Notes under the pieces: generated by a model | What the model was told of the DNA's origin: nothing | Seen by the model: the letters and a program-made list of their open reading frames with translations, nothing else | Database searches by the model: none | Assembly (NCBI RefSeq): GCF_024181725.1 | Contig: NZ_CP028908.1 | Span: 496,001-560,000 of the forward strand | DNA: 64,000 nucleotides | Source of the DNA: Bradyrhizobium sp. WD16 | Lineage (GTDB): Bacteria; Pseudomonadota; Alphaproteobacteria; Rhizobiales; Xanthobacteraceae | Direction of reading: 5' to 3' | Shown here: in pieces, positions 41,697-52,153 of the stretch | Numbering within the stretch: the first letter of the stretch is position 1 | How the letters are laid out: every line of letters begins with the position of its first letter | Made by a program: the position numbers and the translations under genes

Positions 41697-44546
41697 ATGA
41701 ATCCCATCATCGAACTCGACAAGCACGGCCAGTCGGTCTGGCTCGATTTCCTGGCGCGCAATTTCATCAGAAGAGGCGACCTGAAAGCCCTGATCGATCG
41801 CGACGGCGTCCGCGGCGTCACCTCCAATCCCTCGATCTTCGAGAAGGCGATCGGCGGCGGCGACGAATATGACACGACCATTGCAGAGCTGCTCGCCGAA
41901 CGCGACCGGCCCGTGGCCGAGCTGTTCGAGGCGCTGGCGGTCGAGGACATCCAGAGCGCCGCCGATGTGCTGCGCCCGGTCTATGATCGTCTCGAGGGCC
42001 GTGACGGCTTTGTCAGCCTCGAGGTCTCGCCTTATCTGGCGCTCGACACCGAAGGAACCATCGCCGAGGCCCGGCGGCTGTGGCGCGACGTCAAGCGCGA
42101 CAATCTGATGATCAAGGTTCCGGGCACCGCCGAGGGCCTGCCGGCGATCGAGCGGCTGATCAGCGAAGGCATCAACGTCAACATCACCCTGCTGTTCGCC
42201 CAGGACCGCTATGCCGAGGTACTGGAAGCCTATCTCGCCGGGCTCGAGCGCTTCGTCGCCGCCGGCGGCAATCCCGCACGGATCGCCAGCGTCGCCAGCT
42301 TCTTCGTCAGCCGCATCGACACCGAGGTGGACAAGGCGCTGGACGCGAAGATCGCGGCAGCGAGCGATCCGGCCACCAGGAACAGGCTCGAGGCGTTGCA
42401 GGGCAGGATCGCCGTCGCCAATGCCAAGCTCGCCTATCAGCACTACAAGAAGATCATGGCGTCGCCGCGCTGGGCCGCCCTCGCCGCCAAGGGCGCGCGG
42501 GTGCAGCGCCTGCTGTGGGCCTCGACCGGCACCAAGAACAAGGCCTACAGCGACGTTCTTTACGTCGAGGAACTGATCGGCCGCGACACCATCAATACCA
42601 TGCCGGTGCCGACGCTCGATGCCTTCCGCGACCACGGCAAGCTGCGCGACAGCCTGGAAGACGACGTCGCCGGCGCCGAACGCGCCCTCATCGAGCTCGC
42701 CGCTGCCGGCATCTCGCTGGATGCGATCACCGCAAAACTCGTCGACGACGGCGTGCGGCTGTTCGCCGAATCCGCCGACAAGCTTTACGGCGCCGTGGCG
42801 CACAAGCGCGCCACCCTGCTCGGCGCGGCCCTCGACAGCCAGGCGGCGGCGCTGACGCCATCGCTGGCTGCGGAGGTGAAGACGCTCAGCGACGAGTGGC
42901 GCGCCAAGGGACGCATCCGGGCGCTGTGGGCGCGCGACGCCGCGGTCTGGACCGGCAAGGACGAGGCCAGATGGCTCGGCTGGCTCGATGCGCCGGCGCG
43001 CGAACAGGCCGCGCTTGCCCACTATCAGGCCTTCGCCAGCTGGGTGAAGGGCAAGGGCTTTGCCGACGCGGTCGTGCTCGGCATGGGCGGTTCGAGCCTC
43101 GGGCCCGAGGTGATCGCCACCTCCTTCCCTCAGGCGCCGGGCTTCCCGCGACTGCAGATCCTCGATTCGACCGATCCGGCGCAGGTCCGGCGGCTGGAGA
43201 AGAGCGTCGATCCCGGCAGGACGCTGTTCATCGTCTCCAGCAAGTCGGGCGGCACCACCGAACCGAATGCGCTGATGGACTATTTCTTCGCCCGCGTCAC
43301 CGAAAATGCCAGGGAGAAAGCCGGCGAGCAGTTCGTCGCCGTCACCGATCCCGGCTCCTCGCTGGAAAAGGTCGCCAAGGCGCGTGGCTTCGCCCATGTC
43401 ATTCATGGCGAGCCGACGATCGGCGGCCGATATTCGGTGCTCTCGCCCTTCGGCCTCGTGCCTGCGGCGGCCGCCGGCGTCGACGTCATCCATTTCCTCG
43501 ACGCCGCCTTCGCCATGGTCCGCGCCTGCGGCCCCGATGTGCCGCCTGCGGACAATCCCGGCGTCCAGCTCGGCCTCGTGCTCGGCGCCGCTGCACGCCA
43601 GGGCCGTGACAAGATCACGCTGACGGCCTCGGCGCCGATCGCCGATTTCGGCGCCTGGGTGGAGCAGCTCGTCGCCGAATCCACCGGCAAGAGCGGCAAG
43701 GCGCTGATCCCGCTGGAGGGCGAAACGCTCGGCGCGCCGGACCTCTATGCCAATGACCGCGTCTTCATCGACCTCGATCTTGCCGGCATCGCCGACAGCG
43801 CTCGGGTCGAGCGCCTCGCGGCGCTGGAAGCCGCCGGGCATCCGGTGGTGCGCATCCGCCTCGCCGGTCGCCTGCAGGTCGCACAGGAATTCTTCCGCTT
43901 CGAGATCGCCACGGCGGTCGCCGGCGCGGTCATGGGCATCAATCCCTTCGACCAACCCGACGTGGAATCCGCCAAGATCAAGACCCGCGAGCTCACCGCC
44001 GCCTTCGAGAAGACCGGCGCGCTGCCGGCGGAAAGCCCGGTCGCAGTCGAAGGTCCCCTCGCGATCTTCACCGACGCGGCCAACGCCGAGGCGCTGCGCC
44101 GGGCCGGCGCCGGCAGCACCGCCGCCTCCTGGCTGAAGGCCCATTTCGGCCGGCTGGCGCAGGGCGACTATGTCGCGCTGCTCGCCTATCTCGATCGCGA
44201 CGAAGGCAACCTCGCGGCGCTGCACGGCTTGCGCATGGCGGTCCGCGACTCCCGTCATGTGGCGACCTGCGTCGGCTTCGGCCCGCGCTTCCTGCATTCC
44301 ACCGGCCAGGCCTACAAGGGCGGCCCGAACACCGGCCTGTTCCTGCAGTTGACCGCCGACCCGGCCGCCGATCTCATGGTGCCCGGTCAGGCGGCGAGCT
44401 TCGGCACCATCGAAGCGGCGCAGGCCCGCGGCGACTTCGACGTGCTCACCGAGCGCGGCCGCCGCGCACTGCGGCTGCACATCAGGGGCGACGTCACCGT
44501 GGGCCTGACGGCCATCGCGGCGGCGCTGCGCATCGCGCTGGGATAA
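41697..44546 (+). CDS. tal-pgi: Bifunctional transaldolase/phosphoglucose isomerase
   Basis: 949-residue fusion. Transaldolase half (1 to about 370) with [12 protein letters not shown] and the Schiff-base Lys140 in NLMIKVPGT. Phosphoglucose-isomerase half (about 400-949) with the SIS sugar-phosphate site [16 protein letters not shown] (about 460) and [15 protein letters not shown]. The fusion is known in several alphaproteobacteria and joins non-oxidative pentose-phosphate carbon exchange to glucose-6-phosphate. First gene of a six-gene operon; gnd starts 5 nt after the stop. Confidence 0.96.
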   Translation: MNPIIELDKHGQSVWLDFLARNFIRRGDLKALIDRDGVRGVTSNPSIFEKAIGGGDEYDTTIAELLAERDRPVAELFEALAVEDIQSAADVLRPVYDRLEGRDGFVSLEVSPYLALDTEGTIAEARRLWRDVKRDNLMIKVPGTAEGLPAIERLISEGINVNITLLFAQDRYAEVLEAYLAGLERFVAAGGNPARIASVASFFVSRIDTEVDKALDAKIAAASDPATRNRLEALQGRIAVANAKLAYQHYKKIMASPRWAALAAKGARVQRLLWASTGTKNKAYSDVLYVEELIGRDTINTMPVPTLDAFRDHGKLRDSLEDDVAGAERALIELAAAGISLDAITAKLVDDGVRLFAESADKLYGAVAHKRATLLGAALDSQAAALTPSLAAEVKTLSDEWRAKGRIRALWARDAAVWTGKDEARWLGWLDAPAREQAALAHYQAFASWVKGKGFADAVVLGMGGSSLGPEVIATSFPQAPGFPRLQILDSTDPAQVRRLEKSVDPGRTLFIVSSKSGGTTEPNALMDYFFARVTENAREKAGEQFVAVTDPGSSLEKVAKARGFAHVIHGEPTIGGRYSVLSPFGLVPAAAAGVDVIHFLDAAFAMVRACGPDVPPADNPGVQLGLVLGAAARQGRDKITLTASAPIADFGAWVEQLVAESTGKSGKALIPLEGETLGAPDLYANDRVFIDLDLAGIADSARVERLAALEAAGHPVVRIRLAGRLQVAQEFFRFEIATAVAGAVMGINPFDQPDVESAKIKTRELTAAFEKTGALPAESPVAVEGPLAIFTDAANAEALRRAGAGSTAASWLKAHFGRLAQGDYVALLAYLDRDEGNLAALHGLRMAVRDSRHVATCVGFGPRFLHSTGQAYKGGPNTGLFLQLTADPAADLMVPGQAASFGTIEAAQARGDFDVLTERGRRALRLHIRGDVTVGLTAIAAALRIALG

Positions 44547-44551
44547 TCGCC

Positions 44552-45553
44552 ATGCAGATCGGCTTGATCGGCCTCGGCCGGATGGGCGGCAATATCAGCC
44601 GGCGGCTGATGGACAAGGGCGGCCACCAGGTCGTGGTCTATGATCGCAGCGCCAAGGCGGTGAGCGACCTCGCCGCCGTCGGCGCCACCGCGGCTTCGTC
44701 GACGATCGATCTCGTCGGCAAGCTGCAAGCGCCGCGCACCGTCTGGGTGATGCTGCCGGCCGGCGCGCCGACCGAAGAGACCATCGGCGAACTTGCCGGC
44801 CAGCTCGCCGCCGGCGACACCATCATCGACGGCGGCAACACCTTCTGGCAGGACGACATCCGCCGCGCGGCGGCGCTGACGACGCGCGGCATCCATTACG
44901 TCGATGTCGGCACCAGCGGCGGCGTCTGGGGCCTGGAGCGCGGCTATTGCATGATGATCGGCGGCGACGATGCCGTGGTCGACCGCCTCGATCCGATCTT
45001 CAGGACCCTGGCACCGGGCGCCGGCGACATTCCGCGCACGCCGGGCCGCGATGGCCGCGATCCCCGCGCCGAGCAGGGCTACATCCATGCCGGGCCGAGC
45101 GGCGCCGGGCATTTCGTCAAGATGGTTCATAACGGCATCGAATACGGCCTGATGCAGGCCTATGCCGAAGGTTTCGATATCCTCAAGCATGCGGCCGGCA
45201 GCACGCTGCCCGAGGCGCATCGCTTCGACCTCAAGCTCGCCGACATCGCCGAGGTCTGGCGCCGCGGCAGTGTCGTCAGCTCATGGCTGCTCGACCTCAC
45301 CGCCACCGCGCTCGCCGGCAACGAGAGTCTCGACAGCTATTCCGGCTTCGTCGAGGATTCCGGCGAGGGCCGCTGGACCATCAATGCCGCGATCGACGAG
45401 GCCGTGCCCGCCGAGGTGATCACCGCCGCGCTCTATGCCAGGTTCCGGTCGCGCCAGCAGCACACCTTCGCCGAGAAGATCCTCTCCGCCATGCGTCACG
45501 GCTTCGGCGGCCATGTCGAGCCGCCGGCGGCAAAGCCGGCGCCGCCGGCCTAA
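44552..45553 (+). CDS. gnd: 6-phosphogluconate dehydrogenase, decarboxylating (short type)
   Basis: 333 residues, the short NAD-preferring GndA type. Cofactor motif [17 protein letters not shown], substrate and catalytic segments [39 protein letters not shown] and [19 protein letters not shown] (catalytic Lys). Oxidises 6-phosphogluconate to ribulose-5-phosphate and CO2. Sits 5 nt after tal-pgi and 35 nt before zwf. Confidence 0.95.
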   Translation: MQIGLIGLGRMGGNISRRLMDKGGHQVVVYDRSAKAVSDLAAVGATAASSTIDLVGKLQAPRTVWVMLPAGAPTEETIGELAGQLAAGDTIIDGGNTFWQDDIRRAAALTTRGIHYVDVGTSGGVWGLERGYCMMIGGDDAVVDRLDPIFRTLAPGAGDIPRTPGRDGRDPRAEQGYIHAGPSGAGHFVKMVHNGIEYGLMQAYAEGFDILKHAAGSTLPEAHRFDLKLADIAEVWRRGSVVSSWLLDLTATALAGNESLDSYSGFVEDSGEGRWTINAAIDEAVPAEVITAALYARFRSRQQHTFAEKILSAMRHGFGGHVEPPAAKPAPPA

Positions 45554-45588
45554 GTTGCCGTCTCACAGCCCCGCATGAGGCCCCGTCG

Positions 45589-47106
45589 ATGAGTTCCGAT
45601 TCCACCGCCAAGCCGAAGATGCCCGAGCCGTGCTGCTTCGTGATCTTCGGCGTCACCGGGGATCTCGCCCATCGCCTCGTCACGCCGGCGCTGTACAACC
45701 TCGCCGAGGCCGGGCTGCTGCCCGACGGCTTCTGCGTCGTCGGCGTCACCCGCACCGAGATGCAGAGCCAGAACCTGCATCGGGATCTGATGAAGGGGCT
45801 GCATCAATATGCGACGCGGCCGGTCGACGACACCGTCGCGCGCCGGCTGTTCGACTGCGTCACCAGCGTTCACGCCGATCCGGGCGACCCCGCATCGTTC
45901 GATCGTCTCAAGGATCATCTCGACGCCATCGCCCGGCGCGGCGTCGGCAACATGCTGTTTTACCTCGCGGTGCCACCCGCCGCCTTCAAGCCGATTTGCG
46001 AGGCGCTCGGCCGCGCCGGGCTTCTGGACGAGGATGCCGGATCGTGGCGGCGCCTCGTCATCGAAAAGCCGTTCGGCACCGACCTGCAATCCGCCCGCGA
46101 ACTCAACCGCGATCTGCTCAAGATCGTCCAGGAGCACCAGATCTACCGCATCGACCACTATCTCGGCAAAGAGACGGTGCAGAACATCCTGGTGTTCCGG
46201 TTCGCCAACGGCATGTTCGAGCCGATCTGGAATCGCAACCACATCGACCACGTCCAGATCACGGTCTCGGAAATGATCGATGTCGGTCGCCGCGGCAGCT
46301 TCTACGACTCGACCGGGGCGATGCGCGACATGGTGCCAAATCACCTGTTCCAGCTGATGTCGCTGGTGGCGATGGAGCCGCCGTCGCGTTTCGATGCCCA
46401 TTCGGTCCGCACCGAAAAGAGCGAGGCGCTGGCCTCGATCCAGACCCAGACGCCGGACGAGGCGCTGCGCAATTCGGTGCGAGGCCAGTACGTCGCCGGC
46501 CGCGTCGGCGACAGGCAGATCGGGGACTACCGCAACACGCCCGAGGTCGATCCGCTCAGCAACACCGAAACCTATGCGGCGATGAAGCTGACCATCGACA
46601 ACTGGCGCTGGGCCGGCGTGCCGTTCTATCTGCGCACCGGCAAGGCGCTGTCGGCCAAGCGCACCGAGGTCGCGATCCGCTTCAAGCAGGCGCCGTTCTC
46701 GATGTTCCGCGGCACCGAAGTGGAACGGCTGTCGCGGAATTATCTCGTCATCGGCATCGAGCCGACCGAGGGCATTACGCTGCAGTTCAACACCAAGATG
46801 CCGGGACCGACGGTCGCCATCGACGGCGTCGAGATGAAGTTCAAGTACAAGGACTACTTCAAGGTGGCGCCGAGCACCGGCTACGAGACCCTGATCTACG
46901 ACTGCATGATCGGCGACAACATCCTGTTCCAGCGCGCCGACAGCGTCGAGGCCGGTTGGCAGGCGGTGCAGCCGTTCATCGAGGCCTGGCGAGGCGCCGA
47001 AGGCCAGGGACTTGCGCTCTATCGCGCCGGCACCGACGGCCCGCGCGAGGCTCATGAGCTGATCGAGCGCGACGGCCGGCACTGGCGCAGGATCGACGGC
47101 GAATGA
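45589..47106 (+). CDS. zwf: Glucose-6-phosphate 1-dehydrogenase
   Basis: 505 residues from the ATG at 45589. Nucleotide motif VIFGVTGDLAHRLVTPALYN, active-site YRIDHYLGKETVQNILVFRF with the conserved His, and FYDSTGAMRDMVPNHLFQL. Produces 6-phosphogluconolactone plus NAD(P)H. An in-frame reading from 45283 would overlap gnd and is rejected. The stop overlaps the pgl start by 4 nt (ATGA). Confidence 0.96.
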   Translation: MSSDSTAKPKMPEPCCFVIFGVTGDLAHRLVTPALYNLAEAGLLPDGFCVVGVTRTEMQSQNLHRDLMKGLHQYATRPVDDTVARRLFDCVTSVHADPGDPASFDRLKDHLDAIARRGVGNMLFYLAVPPAAFKPICEALGRAGLLDEDAGSWRRLVIEKPFGTDLQSARELNRDLLKIVQEHQIYRIDHYLGKETVQNILVFRFANGMFEPIWNRNHIDHVQITVSEMIDVGRRGSFYDSTGAMRDMVPNHLFQLMSLVAMEPPSRFDAHSVRTEKSEALASIQTQTPDEALRNSVRGQYVAGRVGDRQIGDYRNTPEVDPLSNTETYAAMKLTIDNWRWAGVPFYLRTGKALSAKRTEVAIRFKQAPFSMFRGTEVERLSRNYLVIGIEPTEGITLQFNTKMPGPTVAIDGVEMKFKYKDYFKVAPSTGYETLIYDCMIGDNILFQRADSVEAGWQAVQPFIEAWRGAEGQGLALYRAGTDGPREAHELIERDGRHWRRIDGE

Positions 47107-47831
47107 GCGCCCCGCAACCACGCATCGTCGTCCTGCCGAACGCCGCGGCGGTGGCCGAGGCGGCAGCGGCGCACCTCGTCGCCCGTCTCGGCGACGCGCC
47201 CGATCCGCCGGCGGCCTGCCTGACCGGCGGCGCGAGCCCGAAGCGCCTTTATCAACTGCTGGCGACGCCGCCCTGGCGCGCCAAGATCGCCTTCGACCGG
47301 GTGCAGTGGTATATCGGCGACGACCGTTTCGTGCCGCAGAGCGACCCCTTGAGCAATATGGGCATGGCCCGTGCCGCCTTCCTCGACGCCTGCGCCCCGG
47401 CCGCCAACATCCATCCGATCGATACGGCGGCGCCGACCATCGAGGCCGCAGCGCAACGCTACGAGGACGAACTCGCCCGGCTCAAGCAGCGGCGCGGCGC
47501 CGAACTCCTGTTCGACGTCGTGCTGCTCGGCCTCGGCCTGGACGGCCATGTCGCCTCGCTGTTTCCGGGCAGCCACGCGCTGCATGAAAGCCGGCGCGCG
47601 GCGGTCGGCATCGACCACGCCGATGTCGCGCCGTTCGTGCCGCGGGTGAGCCTGACGCTACCGGCCCTGGCGCAGAGCCGCGAGATCCTGTTCATCGTCA
47701 CCGGCGAGGCCAAGCGCGACATCGCCCGCCGCGTGCTGGCCGGCGAGGATCTGCCGGCCGGACGCGTCACCGGCGCCGGCGAGGTGGTCTGGCTGTTCGA
47801 CGCCGCCGCGGCACCGCCGGAGGCGACGTGA
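47103..47831 (+). CDS. pgl: 6-phosphogluconolactonase
   Basis: 242 residues of the DevB/SOL family: CLTGGASPKRLYQLLATPPW, WYIGDDRFVPQSDPLSNMGM and LLGLGLDGHVASLFPG. Hydrolyses the zwf product to 6-phosphogluconate. Overlaps zwf (ATGA) and gntK (TGATG), so translation is coupled across the three genes. Confidence 0.96.
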   Translation: MSAPQPRIVVLPNAAAVAEAAAAHLVARLGDAPDPPAACLTGGASPKRLYQLLATPPWRAKIAFDRVQWYIGDDRFVPQSDPLSNMGMARAAFLDACAPAANIHPIDTAAPTIEAAAQRYEDELARLKQRRGAELLFDVVLLGLGLDGHVASLFPGSHALHESRRAAVGIDHADVAPFVPRVSLTLPALAQSREILFIVTGEAKRDIARRVLAGEDLPAGRVTGAGEVVWLFDAAAAPPEAT

Positions 47832-48373
47832 TGGCCCTGCATCGCCCCGCTCCCCTCGCCGCCATCATCGTCATGGGGGTCTCCGGCGCCGGCAAATCGA
47901 CCATCGCCGAGGCACTGGCGGAGCGCCTCGGTTTTCCCATGCGCGACGGCGACGCGTTTCATCCGCCGGCCAATGTCGCCAAGATGGCCTCGGGCGTTCC
48001 GCTCACCGATGCCGATCGCTGGCCCTGGCTCAAGGCGATCGCCGATGCGATCGATGCCATGGCCGCTGCGGGCACGCCGGTGGTCATCGCCTGCTCGGCG
48101 CTCAAGCGGGCCTATCGCGAGGCGCTGGTTCACGGCCGGAAGGACGTCGTCATCGTCTATCTGAAGGGCTCGCGCGAGGTCATCGCCAGCCGCCTCGCCC
48201 GGCGGCTCGATCATTTCATGCCGCCGGCCCTGCTCGACAGCCAGCTCGCAACCCTCGAAGAGCCTCGACCGGACGAGCCGGCGATCACCGTGAACATCGC
48301 CGGCAGCGTCGAGGCGATCGTCGACGACATCATACTCAAGCTGGGACTGGCGCCGCGCCGGGCGGCGTCATGA
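47831..48373 (+). CDS. gntK: Gluconokinase
   Basis: 180 residues, small GntK type. P-loop VMGVSGAGKSTIAEALAERL, MRDGDAFHPPANVAKMASGV (substrate region) and VVIACSALKRAYREALVHG. Phosphorylates gluconate to 6-phosphogluconate, feeding gnd. I take the ATG at 47831 (TGATG with the pgl stop); a GTG at 47828 is adjacent. Its presence gives the operon an entry for free gluconate as well as glucose-6-phosphate. Confidence 0.95.
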   Translation: MALHRPAPLAAIIVMGVSGAGKSTIAEALAERLGFPMRDGDAFHPPANVAKMASGVPLTDADRWPWLKAIADAIDAMAAAGTPVVIACSALKRAYREALVHGRKDVVIVYLKGSREVIASRLARRLDHFMPPALLDSQLATLEEPRPDEPAITVNIAGSVEAIVDDIILKLGLAPRRAAS

Positions 48374-49170
48374 CGAGGATCCGTCTCGTAGTCTCCGACG
48401 TCGACGGCACGCTGGTGACGCGGGACAAGCGGCTGACGCCGGCAACCAGGGCCGCCGTCGACAGGCTGCGCCGCGCCGGCATCCACTTCTCGGTGACCAG
48501 CAGCCGGCCGGGCTTCGGCCTGCGCATGATCATCGACACCCTGCACATTGACCAGCCGGTCGGGCCCTTCAACGGCAGCTCGATCGTCAACCCCGACCTC
48601 ACCGTGGTGGAGGAGCAGCGCGTGCCGCAGGATGCGGTCGAGCGCAGTCTCGCGCTGTTCGAACGGCGCGGCGTCGACATCTGGATCTTCACCGGCGACA
48701 CCTGGGTCATCCGCCGCGACGACGGCTGCTATGTCGACCGCGAGCGCCGCGCCATCGCCACCGAGCCGTTCTGCGCCGCCGACGACCGGCCCTATCACGA
48801 TCGCGCCTGCAAGGTGGTCGGCGTCAGCGGCGACTTTGCGCTGCTCGAGCGCGTCGAGGCCGAGCTGCAGGCCGAACTCGGCGACCTCGCCCACGCGGTG
48901 CGCTCGCAGAACTACTATCTCGACGTCACGCCGCCGGGCGCCAACAAGGGCAGCTTCGTCGCGGCCCTGGCGCGGCGCCTGGGCGTGCCGCGCGAAGCGG
49001 TCGCAACCCTCGGCGACATGGCCAATGACGTGCCGATGTTCAAGGCGAGCGGGATGTCCTTCGCCATGGGCAATGCGACGGCGGCGATCAAGCGCGAGGC
49101 CGGCCGCGTCACCGCCTCCAACGAGGACGACGGTTTTGCCAGCGCGGTGGAGGAGATCCTGAAGGGTTGA
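48370..49170 (+). CDS. HAD-superfamily Cof-type phosphatase
   Basis: 266 residues. Motif I VVSDVDGTLVT (nucleophile Asp), motif II VTSSRP, and the IIB signature GDMANDVPMFKASGMSFAMG near the C-terminus. A sugar-phosphate phosphatase is expected; its position at the end of the pentose-phosphate operon (ATGA overlap with gntK) suggests it dephosphorylates a sugar or sugar-acid phosphate, possibly relieving phosphosugar build-up. Exact substrate unknown. Confidence 0.9.
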   Translation: MTRIRLVVSDVDGTLVTRDKRLTPATRAAVDRLRRAGIHFSVTSSRPGFGLRMIIDTLHIDQPVGPFNGSSIVNPDLTVVEEQRVPQDAVERSLALFERRGVDIWIFTGDTWVIRRDDGCYVDRERRAIATEPFCAADDRPYHDRACKVVGVSGDFALLERVEAELQAELGDLAHAVRSQNYYLDVTPPGANKGSFVAALARRLGVPREAVATLGDMANDVPMFKASGMSFAMGNATAAIKREAGRVTASNEDDGFASAVEEILKG

Positions 49171-49220
49171 GGGGATTTCGTACGCCGCCGCAGCCGCTGA
49201 AGCGCCCTCTCCAAACACCC

Positions 49221-51095
49221 TCACGTTGTCCGCTGCACCGCCGGCTTCTGCGCCGGATGCAGCGCCTCGTAGATGTTGTGCGCGGTATTGATCAGCGCGA
49301 TGTGGGTCAGCGCCTGGGGGAAGTTGCCGGTCTGACGCCGGGCCAGCGTGTCGTATTCTTCGGACAACAGCCCGACGTCGTTGGCGACCGAGGCGACGCG
49401 GTGAAACAGTTCGCGCGCCTTGTCGAGATCGCCGGCCAGCACATGGGCGTCCGCCAGCCACAGGGTGCAGGCGAGGAAGGCGCCCTCGATCGGATGGCTC
49501 TCGTCGGGCCGCGGCTCGCGCGGATCGTGGCGCAGGACGAAACCGTCGCTCATCAGATGCCGTTCGATCGCCTCGACGGTGCCGACCATCCGCGGATCGT
49601 CGGCGGGCAGGAAACCGACCGCCGGCAGCAGCAGCAGGCTGGCATCGAGCCACGGCGAGCCATAGGCGGCGACGAAGCTGCCCGCCTCGGCGTCGAAGCC
49701 ATGGGCGCAGATATCCGCATGGATGCGCTCGCGCATCGCGCGCCAGTCGTCGACCGGGGCTTCGAAGCCGTAGCTCTCGACGCTGCGGATGCCGCGGTCG
49801 TAGGCCACCCAGCACATCGCCTTGGAAAACACGTAGTGCTGCGGCGGACCGCGACGTTCCCAGATGCCGCTGTCCGGCAGGGTACAGATCTTGTCGAGGT
49901 GCTTGAGCAGCTCGCATTCGAGCTGCCAGGTGCCGCCGCCCAGCTCGACATTGGCGCGCCGCGCCTGATGGAAGGTGTCCATCAGTTCGCCGAAGACGTC
50001 GAGCTGAAGCTGGCGATGGGCGGCATTGCCGAACCGCACCGGCTTTGAGCCCTCATAGCCCGGCAGCCAGTCCGCCTGCCATTCGAGCAGGCGACGGCTC
50101 CCGATGATGCTGTACATGATCTGCAGGTCGGCGGGCGAACCCGCCACCGAGCGCATCAGCCAGGCGTGCCAGGCGCCGGCCTCGGCGACATAGCCGCTGT
50201 TCATCAGCGAGAACAGGGTGAAGGTGGCGTCGCGCAGCCAGCAATAGCGATAGTCCCAGTTGCGCCAGCCGCCGAGCTTTTCCGGCAGCGACGTCGTCGG
50301 CGCCGCGACGATGCCGCCGGTCGGCGCGTAGGTCAGCGCCTTGAGGGTGATCAGCGCGCGCTGCACCAGCTCGCGATGGCGGCCGGCATAGTTGTTCTGG
50401 CGCGACCAGTCGGTCCAGAAGGCCTCGGTATCGGCCAGCGCCTGCAACGGATCCACCGGCGTGGGCACCGGCAGGTACGAGGCCTGATAGGTCAGGACGA
50501 AGGGCATGGTCTCGCCGGCCTTGACCTCGAATTCGCCGACGCTCGTCATGCCGCGCCCGCGCACCGCGACCGGCGTGCGCAGCACCAGCATGTCCGGCCC
50601 GGCGACGGCGAGCATGGTGTTCTCGCTGATACGCCGCACCCAGGGGATGTCGGCGCCGGAGCCGAATCGGATGACGAGCTCGAGCGAAAACTTCACGGCG
50701 CCGCGCTCGCCGCGGACGAGGCGCACGATGTCCGAGGCTTCGCCCCGCGGCGGCATGAAGTCGATCAGGGTGGCGGCGCCGCCAGCGGTCTCGAAGGTGG
50801 TTTCGAGAATGAGGGTCTCGCCGCGATAGCGCCGCGAGATCCGCACCGCGCCGTCATCGGGCGCGATCTTCCAGCGGCCATGATCGCTGGTGCCGAGCAG
50901 CGCGGCGAAGCAGGCATCGGAATCGAAGCATGGCCAGCACAGCCAGTCGATCGAGCCGTCGCGGCCGACCAGGGCCGCGGTCTCGCAGTCGCCGATCAGG
51001 GCATAGTCTTCGATGCGGGACGGCACGCGGGTTTGCGGATTTTCGTGAATGGACCAATGACAACCGGCGGAAACCCCGGTGGTTCCACCGCTCAC
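49221..51095 (-). CDS. Glycoside hydrolase family 15 (glucoamylase/trehalase-like)
   Basis: 624 residues. N-terminal beta-sandwich domain with RIEDYALIGDCETAALVGRD and SIDWLCWPCFDSDACFAALL, then the (alpha/alpha)6 barrel with GGWRNWDYRYCWLRDATFTL, the GH15 substrate-site motif. Cytosolic (no signal peptide). Members hydrolyse alpha-glucans or trehalose. Its ATG overlaps the stop of the upstream LysR gene (ATGA), so the two are coupled; it runs convergent to the pentose-phosphate operon, to which released glucose would flow. Confidence 0.92.
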   Translation of the reverse strand: MSGGTTGVSAGCHWSIHENPQTRVPSRIEDYALIGDCETAALVGRDGSIDWLCWPCFDSDACFAALLGTSDHGRWKIAPDDGAVRISRRYRGETLILETTFETAGGAATLIDFMPPRGEASDIVRLVRGERGAVKFSLELVIRFGSGADIPWVRRISENTMLAVAGPDMLVLRTPVAVRGRGMTSVGEFEVKAGETMPFVLTYQASYLPVPTPVDPLQALADTEAFWTDWSRQNNYAGRHRELVQRALITLKALTYAPTGGIVAAPTTSLPEKLGGWRNWDYRYCWLRDATFTLFSLMNSGYVAEAGAWHAWLMRSVAGSPADLQIMYSIIGSRRLLEWQADWLPGYEGSKPVRFGNAAHRQLQLDVFGELMDTFHQARRANVELGGGTWQLECELLKHLDKICTLPDSGIWERRGPPQHYVFSKAMCWVAYDRGIRSVESYGFEAPVDDWRAMRERIHADICAHGFDAEAGSFVAAYGSPWLDASLLLLPAVGFLPADDPRMVGTVEAIERHLMSDGFVLRHDPREPRPDESHPIEGAFLACTLWLADAHVLAGDLDKARELFHRVASVANDVGLLSEEYDTLARRQTGNFPQALTHIALINTAHNIYEALHPAQKPAVQRTT

Positions 51096-52003
51096 GAGGC
51101 CTTGCGCGCCTCCCGGCGGCGTGGGCCGAAGCGCTCGACCAGGAAATCGATGAACAGCCGCACCTTGACCGCGAGCGAGCGGGTCGGCGGATAGACGGCG
51201 TAGAGCGCCAGCGGCGGCGCCTGGTAGTCCGACAGGAACGCCCTCAGCTCCCCGCCGGCGAGGGCGTCCGCCGCCAGGAAGGTCGGCAGCAGGGCGATGC
51301 CGCGGCCGCCGATCGCGGCATCACGCAGCACCTCGGCATTGTTGGCGCACAGCGTCCAGGATGGCTGGATCCAGTGATCGCCGTCCTTGCCGCTGAGCTT
51401 CCATTGATTGCCGGTGGAGAGAAAGCCGTAGGTCAGGCAGGCATGGTCGCGCAGCTCGGCCGGATGCCTGGGCACGCCATGCCGCTCCAGATAGGCCGGC
51501 GCGGCGCAGACCACGCGCTCGACCGGCATGATCTTGCGGGCGATCAGGCTCGAGGCCTCGAGTTCGGCGATGCGCAGCGTGACGTCGAGCCCCTCCTGCA
51601 CCGGATCGATCTGGGCATCGCTCAGCGTCAGCTGCAGACGCAGTTCGGGATAGAGCGACATGAAATCGGCGATCGCCGGGCCGAGCTGCAGCGTGCCGAA
51701 GGACATCGGCGCATTCACCCGCAGCAAGCCGCGCGGGCTCGCCTGGTGGTCGGTGACGGCGCTGTCGGCGGCATCGAGATCGGCGAGGATGGCGACCACC
51801 CGCTCGTAATAGGCCTGGCCGGCATCGGTCGGCGCGACGTGGCGCGTGGTGCGGTTGAGGAGCTGCACGCCGAGATCATCCTCGAGATCGCCGACATGCT
51901 TGCTCACCGCCGAGCGGGACAGACGCAGGGCCCGTCCCGCCTCGGAGAAGCTGCCGAATTCGACCACCTTGATGAAGCTGCGCAGCCCGTCGAGCCTGTC
52001 CAT
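51092..52003 (-). CDS. LysR-family regulator
   Basis: 303 residues: helix-turn-helix MDRLDGLRSFIKVVEFGSFS, ALRLSRSAVSKHVGDLEDDL, effector domain from about 88. It is divergent from the dioxygenase/esterase pair (start 52154), which it most likely controls, and coupled by 4-nt overlap to the GH15 gene downstream. A 150-bp intergenic region serves both directions; I see no clear T-N11-A dyad I would defend. Confidence 0.91.
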   Translation of the reverse strand: MDRLDGLRSFIKVVEFGSFSEAGRALRLSRSAVSKHVGDLEDDLGVQLLNRTTRHVAPTDAGQAYYERVVAILADLDAADSAVTDHQASPRGLLRVNAPMSFGTLQLGPAIADFMSLYPELRLQLTLSDAQIDPVQEGLDVTLRIAELEASSLIARKIMPVERVVCAAPAYLERHGVPRHPAELRDHACLTYGFLSTGNQWKLSGKDGDHWIQPSWTLCANNAEVLRDAAIGGRGIALLPTFLAADALAGGELRAFLSDYQAPPLALYAVYPPTRSLAVKVRLFIDFLVERFGPRRREARKAS

Positions 52004-52153
52004 GGTTCCCCGGCACCTCGCCTTGGCAGGATTGTCGACGAATCATAGACAGAAACGTCAGTGCTGACGAGATTGTCTTCCCCAGCCGCCAGGCCAATAT
52101 CCGCCCCCAGAACGGGCCACCCCCGGCCCAAGAGCACAAGGGAACCGAACACC

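Noticed and set aside
41643-44480. Long open frame on the minus strand opposite tal-pgi
   Set aside because: Shadow of the transaldolase/isomerase reading frame; no start context and a composition typical of antisense GC-rich DNA.
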